NCBI GenBank assembly: GCA_964017065.1
Contig: OZ024787.1
Coordinates: forward strand, 5,391,301 to 5,455,300
Direction of reading: 5' to 3'
DNA length: 64,000 nt
Origin: Haliclona indistincta
Lineage: Eukaryota; Porifera; Demospongiae; Haplosclerida; Chalinidae
Shown here: piece by piece, positions 38,266 to 50,022 of the stretch
Numbering within the stretch: the stretch's first letter is position 1
Layout of the letters: every line of letters begins with the position of its first letter
Position numbers and translations under genes: made by a program
Notes under the pieces: model-generated
Database searches by the model: none
The model's input: the letters and a program-made list of their open reading frames with translations, nothing else
What the model was told of the DNA's origin: nothing

Positions 38266-38596
38266 CAAGAAAGATGGTGCTGAAGTTTTCTTTGATCAAT
38301 AAGCTACAATAATTCAGGTGTGCGGACCACTCACGTTTGATTTTATTATCATTGCCGCTCGGCAATGTTATGTAGGGATGACACCGAATCAATACCCAGT
38401 AATACCAGCATACAACTGCACTACACACAATGGAATACAATATTGAATTTGTCTTTCTGAAGACTATACATTTCAAAAGAAGTTGTTGTGATAATCAACT
38501 TCTCATTTTTAAGCACAATTGCACATCGTGTTTAGTTTTGTGAATAGCATAGAGAAAAGAAATTTTGCGAGGTGCACTATTCTCGCTTTCTTGTCG

Positions 38597-39224
38597 ATGG
38601 CAGGTACTAGTTTACACACGTCACAGTCTGGTCACAGTAGCTGGAAAATATGGTGGAGAAGATCACCCAATACGTGCTGTAATAAGAAGATACTGTTGCT
38701 ACTGATGTGGCAGATTATGTTCACTTTCTCATGGCGTGCGTTGACATTTGCATCAGTTCTTTCACCTGTCACAAATACAGCATTCTTATTTTCAACACTT
38801 TTCCCATTATTCTCAGCTCCTTTGATTGGCTGGTTTGCTGATGTTAAATTTGGAAGGTACGAACTTTACTGTCTCTTTTCTTGCCAGCATATTATACTAC
38901 TTGGCAATGATGACTGGAGGCGGTGATTCTGCATTGAGTACTGTCCTGTTGTGTGTAGTATTTGTTATAGTTGGTTTTGGTTATACATGTTACTCAGCAG
39001 CCATGCTTCCCTTCATAACAGATCAAATAATTGGTGCCACTTCAGATGAGCTTAGTGCAGTTGTACGCTGGTATTACTGGGTATTGATGCTTGTTTATCA
39101 ATTGTCTAACATTGATATTACTCAATTTGTCTTGGAAAATCTTCACGTCATCTCAACTGTAACTCTTGCCTTTTGTAATGATTTGCCAGCTACAAACCCA
39201 GGTTCATGTGCAATAAACTCGTAG
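38597..39224 (+). pseudogene. Truncated POT/SLC15-like transporter
   Basis: Starts MAGTSLHTSQ and continues through KKILLLLMWQ and APLIGWFADVKFGRY. A small deletion at about 38858-38870 then shifts the frame into ILYYLAMMTGGG and TDQIIGATSDELSAVVRWYY. Similarity ends after TM5-TM6, before the conserved loop, so the second half is missing. It is the only transporter copy here on the plus strand. Confidence 0.85.
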
Positions 39225-39461
39225 TCACATGAAAATCCATGCAATTGATTGTTTATGCGGGAATTTTATAAGTTCACTTAAGAAAGTTATTGTTTAATTC
39301 TCCATGAACAAAAAACAGAAGTTGACAACTGACAACAAATTACACACCAACAAAATAAATAAATAATACTCTTAGCTTTACTTTGAAAACTGTACACTGT
39401 AACAATAAACTCAATCAACAAGATTTTATTGTGCTACACACTGTATTACTATAGCACAGTA

Positions 39462-41003
39462 TCAGTAGTGCTGCTCTCTAATGTACTCCTCCTCCTGGTC
39501 CATGTACCTCTCATAGTGTTCCTCCACTATGGCCTGTATGTTGATCTCTCTGTTCCTCTCACGTAGTGTGTAGCGCTTGGAAAGAACCAGGAAGACCACA
39601 AACAGTAGAACAAGGACTAATGATACGGACAAATCGTAACACAGAGTGAACTTTAACTGAACAAGCTTAATCCTCAAAACAATGACAATGCCACGAAATG
39701 CCAACATTATTCCCATAACAAATCCCTTCATCTTGTCTGGTGACTGAGCGATAATGATTTCAAGAAGTAAAACACCAATTAATGTTCTTCCAATACCAAA
39801 CAAGACGTATGGATCAATCTTCCAGTACCATTCTACATTGTCTCCCGGAGTCGTAGCGTTAGATGCTAATACTGTGCAAGACAAGTATCTTTGTACATCA
39901 TCAGAGACTATTACATCAACTACTGCTAATGCAGACAAAAGACTAGAGCCAAGCATACCTATTACCAAGCCTGTACCAATGCATTGTAACAAACTTGGAC
40001 TACAGCTGTGAAAACACCGGTACAGTAAAAACTGATAAAGAGGAATCAGTAGCACAGGAAACAACCAATAAATGAATCCTTGATTTAATAAATAGTTGTC
40101 CTCATAATCATAAAAAAGGGGAACATTAATAAAACCCTGAATAATAGACACACTAAGGCACAAGCATATGACCAAAGGAAGCAATCGTAGGGCAGTTTTG
40201 ACATCCTCTACCTCCTCCTCAGTGAAGGGTCCTCCGAATTTCTCCTTGCCATAGTCCATTCGTGTTGGCTGTTCCTCATCAATATAGGTGAAGGCACTGC
40301 GTCTCTCAGGGTATCTGTGCTTTCTAGTGTAGTTGAGTACCTGTATGATGAGCTTGATGGGGTTAGTGACCTTATGAGTCCTGTCCAACCACTGCTGACA
40401 CAAGCAGTCACTGATGATGATCACAGCAAGAGGAACAGCAAAGAATAAAGACGAAATTACATTGCTTTCATTAAAAGAAACTATTTGTGACAAGCCAACA
40501 CTAATATATTGAGCCCAGTAGTACCAGCGCACAACTGCACTAAGCTCGTCTGAAGTAGCACCAATTATCTGATCTGTTAAGAATGGAAGCATGGCTGCTG
40601 AGTAACATGTAGATCCAAAGCCAACTATCACAATAGCTAATGATGAAAGCACAGTGCTCAGTATAGAATCACCTCCTCCAGTAAGCATTGTAAAATAGTA
40701 CAAAATGCTTCCAAGGAAAGAGACAATTGAACCAAATTTAATAACTTTGTATCGTCCAAATCTAACATCGGCAAGCCAACCAATAAAAGGAGCAAAAGAA
40801 AATGAAAAAAACATCGAAGAATATAAGACAATTGCATTAAAAGCAGTTTTATCTAACAGTGCACTCCAAGAGAGACTGAACAATGCTTGCCATAATAGTA
40901 GTAGCAATATCCTCTTAGTACTATAGCAGGTATCAAGTGATCTCCTCCACCATTGCTTGCAGTGACCGTGACAATTAGACCAAGACACTCCAGAACCAGC
41001 CAT
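39462..41003 (-). CDS. POT/SLC15-like transporter, copy 3, intact, nested in URB1 intron
   Basis: About 513 residues from MAGSGVSW; an in-frame ATG at 41021 would add six. It has twelve predicted membrane helices with APFIGWLAD..FGRY, TDQIIGATSDELSAVVRWYYW and the GGPFTEEEVEDVKTALRL end of the long loop. The first helix (ILLLLLWQALFSLSW) lacks ExxER. The loop is nearly identical in DNA to copies 1 and 2 and the pseudogene at 43.6 kb. The C-terminal tail carries RERNREINIQAIVEEHYERY. It lies in the large URB1 intron in the same orientation as URB1, so it needs its own promoter and would have to be skipped in URB1 splicing. Confidence 0.87.
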   Translation of the reverse strand: MAGSGVSWSNCHGHCKQWWRRSLDTCYSTKRILLLLLWQALFSLSWSALLDKTAFNAIVLYSSMFFSFSFAPFIGWLADVRFGRYKVIKFGSIVSFLGSILYYFTMLTGGGDSILSTVLSSLAIVIVGFGSTCYSAAMLPFLTDQIIGATSDELSAVVRWYYWAQYISVGLSQIVSFNESNVISSLFFAVPLAVIIISDCLCQQWLDRTHKVTNPIKLIIQVLNYTRKHRYPERRSAFTYIDEEQPTRMDYGKEKFGGPFTEEEVEDVKTALRLLPLVICLCLSVSIIQGFINVPLFYDYEDNYLLNQGFIYWLFPVLLIPLYQFLLYRCFHSCSPSLLQCIGTGLVIGMLGSSLLSALAVVDVIVSDDVQRYLSCTVLASNATTPGDNVEWYWKIDPYVLFGIGRTLIGVLLLEIIIAQSPDKMKGFVMGIMLAFRGIVIVLRIKLVQLKFTLCYDLSVSLVLVLLFVVFLVLSKRYTLRERNREINIQAIVEEHYERYMDQEEEYIREQHY

Positions 41004-41227
41004 AGACCTCAAAAGAAACACAAAGCAATCTGTCTATGTACACAGCTGATTATAACAATGTTACTGTTTAAATTAACAAAATATTGCTATCCACTTTCAA
41101 AATGCATTAGTAAAATTTTCAAAACGTTTGTCTTGAGTTGACTAAACTCTAACTGTGTGTTGACCAAACATGTAGGTGAGTGCAGCAACAATAGCAAACC
41201 GTAACCATCAGACAGTGGTGTCATTAA

Positions 41228-42130
41228 TATGCCATGGTGGGCGGAGCCACAAGGCATACGGTAGTCGTGTTGTTATACTGAGTGGTGCAGCTTACAAACG
41301 AGAGCAGAGCACGTTGTTGACACTCAAAATGACCACATGCGTGCGATTCGTGATGTCCGCAAAATCTCTATAACTACAAAAAATCACTCTGAAAGGCATT
41401 TTTGCTACTATACAAAATGAAGCACCTAAGGTGCTGATGCCTCGGTGGAATGACACAATATCCAAAAACACAACTATCCGCCATTCCACAAACACAGCAA
41501 CTGCTGATGCATTTATACAGGATTTCTGTACAGCAATCACAATGCAGTGCTTTAGTAATGCAATCAGAAGCCACTCAGTGCTAACCACAATTCAACTGGG
41601 CGTGTCTACAGTGTTTAGCATGCACAGCAGTCATACGCATAAGATAGCTTCCATAGCTTGCTTACACAATTTTTCTGGATCTTCACTGCTATCCTGTAGT
41701 AAAAGTATAACCTATCAACTTCTAGGTAGTCAACTGTGGACAGCTTTGCCTTTGGAAAAGTCCAGATCGCCAGCAACGGTAAACAAAGTGAGCAAATAGC
41801 ACCATAACTCACGAACTAAGCTTCATATAAAGTTTTCACATGTTCAAAAGCGAGAAAATACCGTGTTCTACTTGCATTGCTAGTTTCAGAGCTTAACTCT
41901 CAACGCGTGCTACAAAACCGAACCAACCGAGAGCAATTCACACGGTAACTTACGCACTAAGATTTAAAATCAAACTTCGGAAAATACAAATCCGAGCAAG
42001 CATCGATTTCTACCCTTGTTGCTTGTTTCAGCGATTAGTTTTCAGCAAGCGACGAGAAATCGTTGTGACAGACAGACAGAATGACACCACGACTACTGTA
42101 TGCCTCGTGGCTCCACCCACCGAGGCATAA
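41228..42130. mobile_element. 903-bp element with 42-bp terminal inverted repeats
   Basis: Left end TATGCCATGGTGGGCGGAGC...AGGCATACGGTAGTCGTG and right end its near-complement (CACGACTACTGTATGCCT...GAGGCATA). No transposase ORF. Relatives lie at 27.3-28.34 kb and, as an end only, at 33.58 kb. The host junctions do not show a target duplication I can defend. Confidence 0.8.
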
Positions 42131-43084
42131 CAAGAAAAAAACAACTAGTTATAACAACTAAGAATGTTTACTCTTGATAATACTGTGAGCATCTCTGCTC
42201 GAATTACAGCAGAGAATTTAAAAGCATAATCGTACCTGTAGCAAATAAAGTCGTACAATCGAAGAAAAAGTTATTGCATGTGTACTACTCATGTACGAAG
42301 AGTGCCATGACTGCAAAAGGCCGCTCAATGTGTGTCATGGTGAACTCAACAACTACATTTCTAGTACGAATTTAGTACTAATCGTACCCAAATCATACTT
42401 CATACTATGTGTTTATACTACAATCACAGAACTTCATTTTGTCCTCAATTGTATGACTGTTTGCCTTAGAACTATACATCAACGTTGTGTTGAATAAACA
42501 ATCAGCTACACAAACGAAAGCTCTTGGGAAGTATTTAAATGTACTCCAGAAGTCAAGTTCTGTATAATTATTACAGAGGTTTTCCGAGATATTGCAATAC
42601 TGTACCGTCAAGCGTCGCACGCATGCATGTTCGTAACCCTGTCTAGACTGGTAGAAGATAACAATTGTGTACACCCGCAGATAATTTAAAAGTAGACGTA
42701 TACTACTAACTTCCTTCCACCGTGATTTGAGCTGCCTAGCTGTCACAAGAGCTCTGAGAGCTGCATCCATTCCTCTTGAGATCACATTGCGCAAGCATAG
42801 TCCTTGTTTACGGTCGGCCGTTGATGGTTGATTGTTGCAAGATCTTGGAAAACCGCTGTATACAGTGTATGCCAAAGCGGTGTACACTGTATGTCGAAGC
42901 AGTGCCTTGATATGTCCATGCACTGTGATATCATACAATTGCACTAGACTCAGCTGAAGTAAATCTGAAAGCATGGTTGCTACAAATTTACCACATTATA
43001 CTAAAACACACATTCTGTGTAGAAACTCTTTTTCAGTAAACTACTGATCTAATTATGCAAAAACTGCATTTTTGTTAAAGCTCT
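42131..43084. other. Intronic stretch with one unexplained open frame
   Basis: The minus strand at about 42690-42974 has an open frame starting MLSDLLQLSLVQLYD and ending near RQLKSRWKE. It is not recognised. A TTTGTAG acceptor-like site just upstream would place it in frame with URB1 exon 18, but it is not needed for URB1 continuity. A transcript would be required to call it. Confidence 0.3.
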
Positions 43085-43446
43085 AAAGCTGTGTTCGCAC
43101 TGACAACCCGAGTCAAATCCGGGATGTAAACCAGACTTACCCGGGTTGAACTTGGTTAGCATGTGTCCACACTCGACCTGGATCGATGCGAGTCAGGTCC
43201 ATGCAGCAGTCTAAGGTAGCGTTTATAGCGCTAGCACGAGAGCTTCTTGACAATGTATGTCTTTCTCCAGCACCTGAGTGCTCAGGGAGTGTCTCTAGAG
43301 CATGTACATGTGGCGGCACCAAAACGAACCAAGTTTCAACCCACATATACGCATGTGGGTTGGCTGAGCCCGGATTCGCCAAAACCATATCTCTGTAGAC
43401 GTAATCTTCAACCCAGGTTCAAGCGCCAGTGCAAACACGCCTTAAG
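43085..43446. mobile_element. MITE with GTGTTYGCACTG ends
   Basis: The left end (AAAGCTGTGTTCGCACTGAC) and right end (CCAGTGCAAACACGCCTTAA) are imperfect inverted repeats. The interior contains paired AACCCGAGTC / CCCGGGTTGAAC motifs. Probably a non-autonomous DNA transposon; no coding capacity. Confidence 0.6.
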
Positions 43447-43601
43447 ACCTTGCCCTCGCTAAGTGAGAATTTTGATCTCATGGGTCATTATAAACCCTTA
43501 CATCAGTACTTTAACAAGACGACTGATTGATTCATAGGAAATAATTTATACAAATTTCTATTAATATTCAGAGGTCCAGCTTGTCCAGTCCAATTATTAA
43601 C

Positions 43602-45174
43602 CTATCTGTCTGGCAAATTTCGAGGATGCACTCTCATGTATTCCTCCTCCTGGTCCATGTACCTCTCATAGTGTTCCTCCACTATGGCCTGTATGTTGAT
43701 CTCTCTGTTCCTCTCACGTGTAGTGTGTAGCACTTGGAAAGGACCAGGAAGACCACAAACAGTGCAATCGGAAATAATGATATTGTCAAGTCATAACACA
43801 AAGTGAATTAAAGAAGCTCATCTTTGACAACATAAACAATCCCACGGGAAGTGTACGCTACTCCCATAACAAATCCTTTCATTTTATCTGGAGACTGAGC
43901 AATAATAAGCTGAAGAAGATAAACATCGGCAATTGAAATTCCAAGAGTATACAATATCCAAGGACCAAGTTTGAAGTACCAATCCACGTAATCTCCCGGA
44001 TTTGTGGCATTGTGTCCAATAAGTGTGCAAGATAAGTATCTTGGTAAATCATCGGTGACCACTACACCTACCATTCCTAATACTGACAAAAGAAGAAAGC
44101 CAGAAGTGCCTATAAACAAGCCTGTACCAATGCACTTTAACCCACTTACACTACAGCTTTTTAAACATTGAAAGTACAGTAGGAGCTGGTAAAGTGGAAT
44201 TACTAGTAAAGGGAAAAGCCAGATCATGAATCCATCATTTAAATCAAAAACTCCTTGATCTTCGCTAAATATGAGTATTATCGGACTAACTTCTAAAAAT
44301 GTCAAAGCAAGACTCAAGCATATGATCAAGGGAAGCAAGCGTAGGACAGTCTTGACATCCTCTACCTCCTCCTCAGTGAAGGGTCCTCCGAATTTCTCCT
44401 TGCCATAGTCCATTCGTGTGGGCTGCTCCTCATCAATATATGTGAAGGCACTGCGTCTCTCAGGGTACCTGTGTTTCCTAGTGTAGTTGAGTACCTGTAT
44501 GATGAGCTTGATGGGGTTAGTGACCTTATGAGTCCTGTCCAACCACTGCTGACACAAGCAGTCACTGATGATGATCACAGCAAGAGGAACAGCAAAGAAT
44601 AAAGACGAAATGACAAAGGTGTTCTCTAAAGTGTTAAAGTGTTTACTGTGCAATAAAAAGCAATAATTTTTGCTAAACTAAATCCAAAGATTTGTGCCCA
44701 GTAGTACCAGCGTACAACAGCACTAAGCTCATCTGAAGTGGCACCAATCATCTGATCTGTTAAGAAAGGTAACATGGCTGCTTCATAACATGAGTCTGCC
44801 ATGCTTACTATAAAAAATGCCATGGATAATAGCACGTTACTCAGCGTAGAATCACCTCGTCCAGTAAACATAGCAAAATAGTAAAATATGGTGGCAAGAA
44901 ATGAAGCAGCGGAGCCAAATTTAATAATTTTATATCGTCCGAATTTAACATCAGCAAGCCAGCCAATGAAAGGAGCAAAACTGCATGATAGAAATACTGA
45001 TGAGTAGTACACAAAGTTATAAGTAATTGGTATAGATGCTAGTAAACACCAGGAGAAGCTGAACAGCCAGTACCATATCAGTAGCAACAGTATCCTCTTC
45101 CTGAAGCAAGTATCCATAGAATTTTTGTACCAACACCTTAAGCGACTCTGAAACAACGATTTGAGACAAACCAA
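43602..45174 (-). pseudogene. POT/SLC15-like transporter, broken copy
   Basis: The first part (45174-44626) encodes CFRKRILLLLIWYW, APFIGWLADVKFGRY and TDQMIGATSDEL. A frameshift at about 44640 leads into the CLCQQWLDRTHK loop and later helices, open to an in-frame stop at 43808. Recognisable sequence continues (FTLCYDL...FVVFLVLSKCYTL) until a two-base insertion within the conserved CTCACGTAGTG stretch (about 43718) breaks the tail. The usual MAGS start is not found. With three lesions it is a pseudogene, although the central loop is as well kept as in intact copies. Confidence 0.88.
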
Positions 45175-45285
45175 TATTGAGGTAAACTAAGCTCAATATT
45201 GTGGTCCAGTTTCTTTTGTGTTCAACGAATTGACAAAATCTCAGTGTGCAGGTGTTCACATTGAAACTAAGTTCTAGTGTATACC

Positions 45286-45429
45286 GTATAGGGTAATTTT
45301 TGAGGGGTTAAATTTTCGTATTTTTCGCGTTTTTTTTTGCTTGAACCTCGAAAATAAAACAAGCAAATCTTGATGAAATGTGTGGTGACGGTCGCTAAGT
45401 GCTCAATTTGCGAAAATTACCCGTTATAC
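45286..45429. mobile_element. 144-bp MITE with GTATAGGGTAATTTT ends
   Basis: Begins GTATAGGGTAATTTTTGAGG and ends GCGAAAATTACCCGTTATAC, inverted repeats with TA at the tips. No coding capacity. Confidence 0.6.
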
Positions 45430-45647
45430 AATCACATCATGTTCAAGCCGTAGGCTCTCTGGTAGTGATTTTAATCATGCGGGGTACGTGGTGCAATTGC
45501 CCAGGTAATGCAAAATTTCTGGCTACGCCACTGTCAAAGAAAATAAGAAAGTGTCCAAAATGTGTTTCAGTGACTTTGAGTAGAACACGGTGATGAAATT
45601 TATAGTACAAGGTTAACAGTATTAAGAGGCTAGTATTGATCATTAAA

Positions 45648-45686
45648 TTTATTATCATTGCCGCTAGGCAATGATATGTAGGGATG
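45648..45686. repeat. Hairpin-bearing repeat (third copy)
   Basis: TTATTATCATTGCCGCTAGG then CAATGATATGTAGGGATGA. The same module lies near 9418 and 38342. The hairpin plus ATGTAGGG looks like a transposon terminus. Confidence 0.6.
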
Positions 45687-45906
45687 ACGGCAAAGGTACG
45701 ATAAGAGCAGTATTTTTAATTTTAGCCTTAGCAGTTTGAACAAGCACCCATACAAAATTGTATTGGATTAATTTTTATGAATTGCTCCACTCACAAAATT
45801 TAAGTGCGCACGAACTCTACGGAACACACTTGTTTACAAGTACAGAAAAACAATACTTATGACCAGATTAGTAAAATTTAATTTGAAATTAGTGGAATTT
45901 ACCTAC

Positions 45907-48098
45907 CGTTTTCACCTTGACACTTTTTTATTCTCTTGACGAGAGTCTTCGTTTTAATAGCATCTTGGTCAAGATGATCCTACAGCGGAACAGCTCAGTA
46001 ACAGTCTCATGAAACACGATCAATACTTACCTCATTGTCACAAGTCAGTCCCTGCCATTCTCTTAACACTCTTATCCAGTTATCAAGATATCCAGACCAT
46101 GCACTAAACACACAAATCATATATCAACGTATCAGTGTGCATCTATACTTTTTGTTATTTTTACCTTGATGAGTAGCGAGGAACAAGATGAGTCAGGAAG
46201 GAGAGAAGGAGGCGAGAGAGCTGCGAGGAATGGCTGATGGTGAGCAGAGTCATCACTATCTCAGAGACAAGATACACAGCTGGACCTGACCAAAAAGATT
46301 AACCTCTGGTGTGTATGGCTATTGTACTCACTAGGTTGTCGTAACATTATGATCAGTTGCACACAGACTGGTGTTACACTATGATTACAAGGAAGGAATG
46401 GTACAGATTGCAATATCAAAACTTTACCTTTCATACTTTGTTCCAAACACTTCGTGTTGTATTGTAGTGACTGAAGAAGCATCGTCACAAAGTGCCTCGT
46501 CAGTTGGTAGAGTAGGCAGGACAAGAGGAGTTTCTATTGTGAGGAAAAAAGAGCGATTTAGCAAGCATACATGTATTTTGTTACCTAAAACACAAGCAAG
46601 ATCTGTATTTTTCTCCAGTAAAGCAGTTCTGGTCATTCGTTGTTTTGTCTCTGCTTGAAGGTCGACAAGTTCTGAAAGTTGTTGAAATGGGTTTTCTCGA
46701 GATGAGCACAGCGCTGTTGTGACCACAGCCAATAGCTCACGGCGCTCTTCATCAGAGTAGAGAGAGGATTGTAAGTGACGCTGTACAATACCAATAATGG
46801 TCTCAACCTCATCAGCCACACCACGATCACGAGTAGGAGAAAATGCTAGATGCTGAGAGACAACAAAGACAATTATTGTTTTAAAATTCTTTCATTCTCA
46901 CTTTTGTCAGTACTTTAGTTACTGTGGTTGCTACTATATTGTCGCTACACAGCAGCTGTAACAAAGCCTTGATGAACTGCTTCTAAAGAAGATAAGACAT
47001 CTGAAAAGACTTGGTATTATTACTGCCCATTAACACGTTACTTCTTCAGATGGTTTGACCGATGATTGTGTTGGTGAATCCAGTATCAACTGCAGCAAGG
47101 GTGTGAGAGTGTCATGGCTACCCTCTGTGGGTCTTTCTGCTGTTGCAACATCACTGGTGAGCAGTTTAGCAGCTGTGAAATTAGCTTGAGAAAGAATCGA
47201 GGGAGAGAGAGACTGGTACAGCTGTAGGACTCTCAACGACTGAGTCACCATGACACCAGGAGACTCAACAAGCTCTAAAAGGGAAAGTGAGATAGAGAAT
47301 TGGAATAGTAGTGGTGACTATCCTCTACCTGCATTCTTGAGGTTGATTTCAGGCGGTATTGAAGAGGAGGCAGTTTTGTCGTGTGTCTTTGTGCCTTCTT
47401 TTGGAGTTTTCCGTTTCGCAGCAGTAATGTGATAGTAATGATTGATGACAGTCTGTACGTCAGGAAGCTGCTTCAACAAAGAACCAACAAACAGCTGCTG
47501 AAATAGACTCCCTACAGCCAGAAAGAATATATAAGTACAGCAGCTCCAATGTATCTTGCCTGGTTTTAGTGAGTGATGGAATTGAACAGCTCTCTTCAAC
47601 ACCACTTCAAGCAGACACAGGGTGAGGTGCTTCACAGTGTAGTGAGGGCTCTAGATTTACCATAGACATGAAAAGTGACGGTACTGAGCAAAGTACACAA
47701 TATGGTTCACTTGTTTACTATATGGGAGGAGCTCAGTGTAACTATGACGATGAACACATGATCATAGAGTGTAGACTAACACTGTGATACACAGTGATAG
47801 CTACTGTCACATGTAATACACTCATCCTTGCTCCTCAAATCACTAAAACATTGCATGTATGTGTGTGTGTGTGTGTGTGGTCTGAGGCTGTGTACTGACC
47901 TGTACACCAGTGCTGAGCTGTAATCGAGACACTGCCACCGGTGTTGTTAGAGAAAGGCAAACAGACAAAGTGCCGTCGTTTTGAGAGTAAGAACTGATAA
48001 GAGACGTGCTGCCGCCATATTGCTCTACCAGCTGATGCACTGAAGCTAGTTCTGTAAACAACTTAAAGGAAAAAAAGAAAATCAAATACAAATACCTT

Positions 48099-48172
<74 letters not shown>

Positions 48173-50022
48173 AGAGAGAGAGGGAGGGAGGGAGAGGGAG
48201 GAAGGGAGGGAGAGGGAGAGGGAGATAGAGAGGGAGAGAGAGAGTAGGAAAGAGGGAGGTTGTACCTCTTGTAGCAGCTCCATAGTAGTTACCCATTTGG
48301 TTGATGGTTTGGGGTCAAAGGTCAAGGGACCAGTGTTTAAAAAGGGCACAAGAAGATCAGGACAAATTTTGATGGTCTTCAAGACTAGGCTACGAATGGT
48401 GGGCTGAGAGAGAGAACCGCCTAGTGCTAATAGCAGCTGCAACAGAGCAAAGTTGTTGATTCTGAAAGAAAATATGGAAAAACAAAACAAGTGATATCGA
48501 TATACTTACTTTCCACTTGACTCAAAAAGAGCAGCACTTCGATAGCATATTCCCAGTTTTATGTCAGTTGCAAGAGTGAGCAATAGCTCAAAAGCGATGT
48601 CACAAACTGCCGAACTGAGTTGAGAATCATTGGATATAAGACCGGCCAATTGCTGGAGAACACGACGACAGAAAAAGCTCGATTTAGCTTTCCTTGATAC
48701 AGCTGTATTTTGAACAACCTGTAATAACGCTTGAATTATTGTGAAATACAAGTTTCACATTTTACCTGCTGGAGAAGAGTAGTGAGAACAAGAGCGATTG
48801 TATCAGAAGGATCCTTGTGAAGCTGCTTTATCACTGTCTTCAAGAATCCTATACCAGAACGAAACTGACTAATCAAATGTATTATCTACATTATTTTAGT
48901 GAACACCCTATGGGAGGAGCTCAGTGTAACTATGACGATATGTACATGATCATAGAGTGTAGACTACCACTGTGATACACAGTGATAGCTACTGTCACAA
49001 TGTAATACACTCATCCTTGCTCCACACAATGAATACAAAGTTATAGTTTACAAGGATATGACACTCGCTATAGAGGAGCGTACACCCCAACACTTTTTGT
49101 CTGATTTTTAGGGCTGGAGCCAGCATCATAATTCAAATTGTGAATCAGGCTTTACAGACGCAACTGGTGATAGCTTACCTCTCAATTGCAGTATCCTCTG
49201 AATTACTTCAGCTGACCCGACCACAAGAAAAGAGAGACAAAACTGGATAAAGCACGCTCTCACTGTCCTACTGTCTTCTCCCTAAAGACAATGAAAAATA
49301 TCCTACCTATCTTCTTCCCTCTCTCTCTGACCTGGATTTTGTCTGTTCTATTCGCTAACAGGTCAACCGGTTTGTATGCGAAGTTGAACCAAGATGCTAT
49401 CTCTCTGGCAGTGGAGGGACCTTGCATCACCATAGCTGTCAATAGCCTCAGTGTTGAAGCTGTCAGTTTGTCAGGTCTACTGGTAGTGAGAGAGGAGTGG
49501 AGGTGTTTAGTGTAAGACTCCATTAGTTGGTGAACAAGACGCTGTCCTATAGACCGCTCCTGAGCAAAGCTCGAGTCAGATGGTTGAGACGCAGTGAATA
49601 GAAGAACTGGCTCCAGGCAGAGGAAACCCAGAAGGACCTGCACGACCGAGAAATGATTACTCTAACAGCTAGCCAGACTCCACTTACCGTGTCAGCTGTC
49701 TCGTCTCTGTGGTCTCTCTGTAGCATAGCCAGCAGATGGCTACAGTCAGGATGAAGCTGTAGATAGTCGCGCAATAATTGATCATTACCATGGCGCGTTA
49801 CTTCAGTCAAAAACAGCGTCAAACCTACACATACGAGATCAAATCATAACAGCTAAGAGATCCATACGTATATATCATACCCGCTATGAGAGAATTCTTA
49901 TCAGAACAAAGAGATAGAACTTTCTCCAACTCATTTTCCTCTTGTGAGATCTTTTTCTTCTTGCTTGGAGCCGCAGTAGCTTCTAACTCGGCCACTCTCT
50001 TCTTACCTCGTGATGCAGCCAT
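45907..50022 (-). CDS. URB1: URB1 (Npa1) ribosome-biogenesis protein, exons 1-18 (N-terminal half)
   Basis: Starts at ATG 50022 with MAASRGKKR and a lysine-rich, nuclear-localisation-like PSKKKK segment. Exons: 49881-50022, 49688-49824, 49332-49637, 49179-49281, 48766-48848, 48510-48718, 48266-48461, 47900-48061, 47560-47650, 47329-47511, 47042-47274, 46902-46982, 46585-46852, 46428-46533, 46332-46378, 46165-46285, 46031-46103 and 45907-45979. Phases agree throughout, and with the downstream block they give about 2092 residues (human about 2270). The Npa1-type N-terminal helical-repeat domain is shown by RLLTAMVMQGPSTAREI, VRACFIQFCLSFLVVG, ICPDLLVPF and STKWVTTMELL, all matching animal URB1. 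The exon at 46332-46378 is a 47-base microexon. The intron after 47560 appears to start with GC. Likely ubiquitously expressed and nucleolar. Confidence 0.9.
47721..47834. repeat. 114-bp repeat, copy 1, in a URB1 intron
   Basis: TATGGGAGGAGCTCAGTGTA ... CTCATCCTTGCTCC. It is almost identical to 48909-49023, with two or three substitutions and a one-base indel. It contains an inverted ACTGTGATACACAGTGATAG motif. Probably a short transposon or a local duplication. Confidence 0.85.
48103..48245. repeat. (AG)n microsatellite
   Basis: AG-dinucleotide tract grading into GGGA-rich imperfect repeats, within the URB1 intron between exons 48266-48461 and 47900-48061. Confidence 0.95.
48909..49023. repeat. 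114-bp repeat, copy 2, in a URB1 intron
   Basis: Second copy of 47721-47834, in the same orientation, in the intron between exons 49179-49281 and 48766-48848. Confidence 0.85.

Larger units (their letters stand above)
27117..45906 (-). other. 18.8-kb URB1 intron carrying other genes
   Basis: The donor at 45906 follows a phase-1 exon end (AAC G | GTAGGT), and the acceptor at 27117-27118 precedes a phase-1 exon start (GT GAC), so they join in frame as Gly. The other introns of this gene are mostly 40-700 bases. Inside lie a frameshifted receptor, one intact transporter, three transporter pseudogenes and many transposons. I found no URB1 exon needed between the two ends, although about 150-200 human residues near this point have no obvious counterpart. 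A misassembly is the alternative. Confidence 0.7.

Noticed and set aside
42690..42974. Additional URB1 exon in the large intron
   Set aside because: It would be in phase, but exons 18 and 19 already join in frame and the translated sequence does not clearly resemble URB1; left as a low-confidence note.
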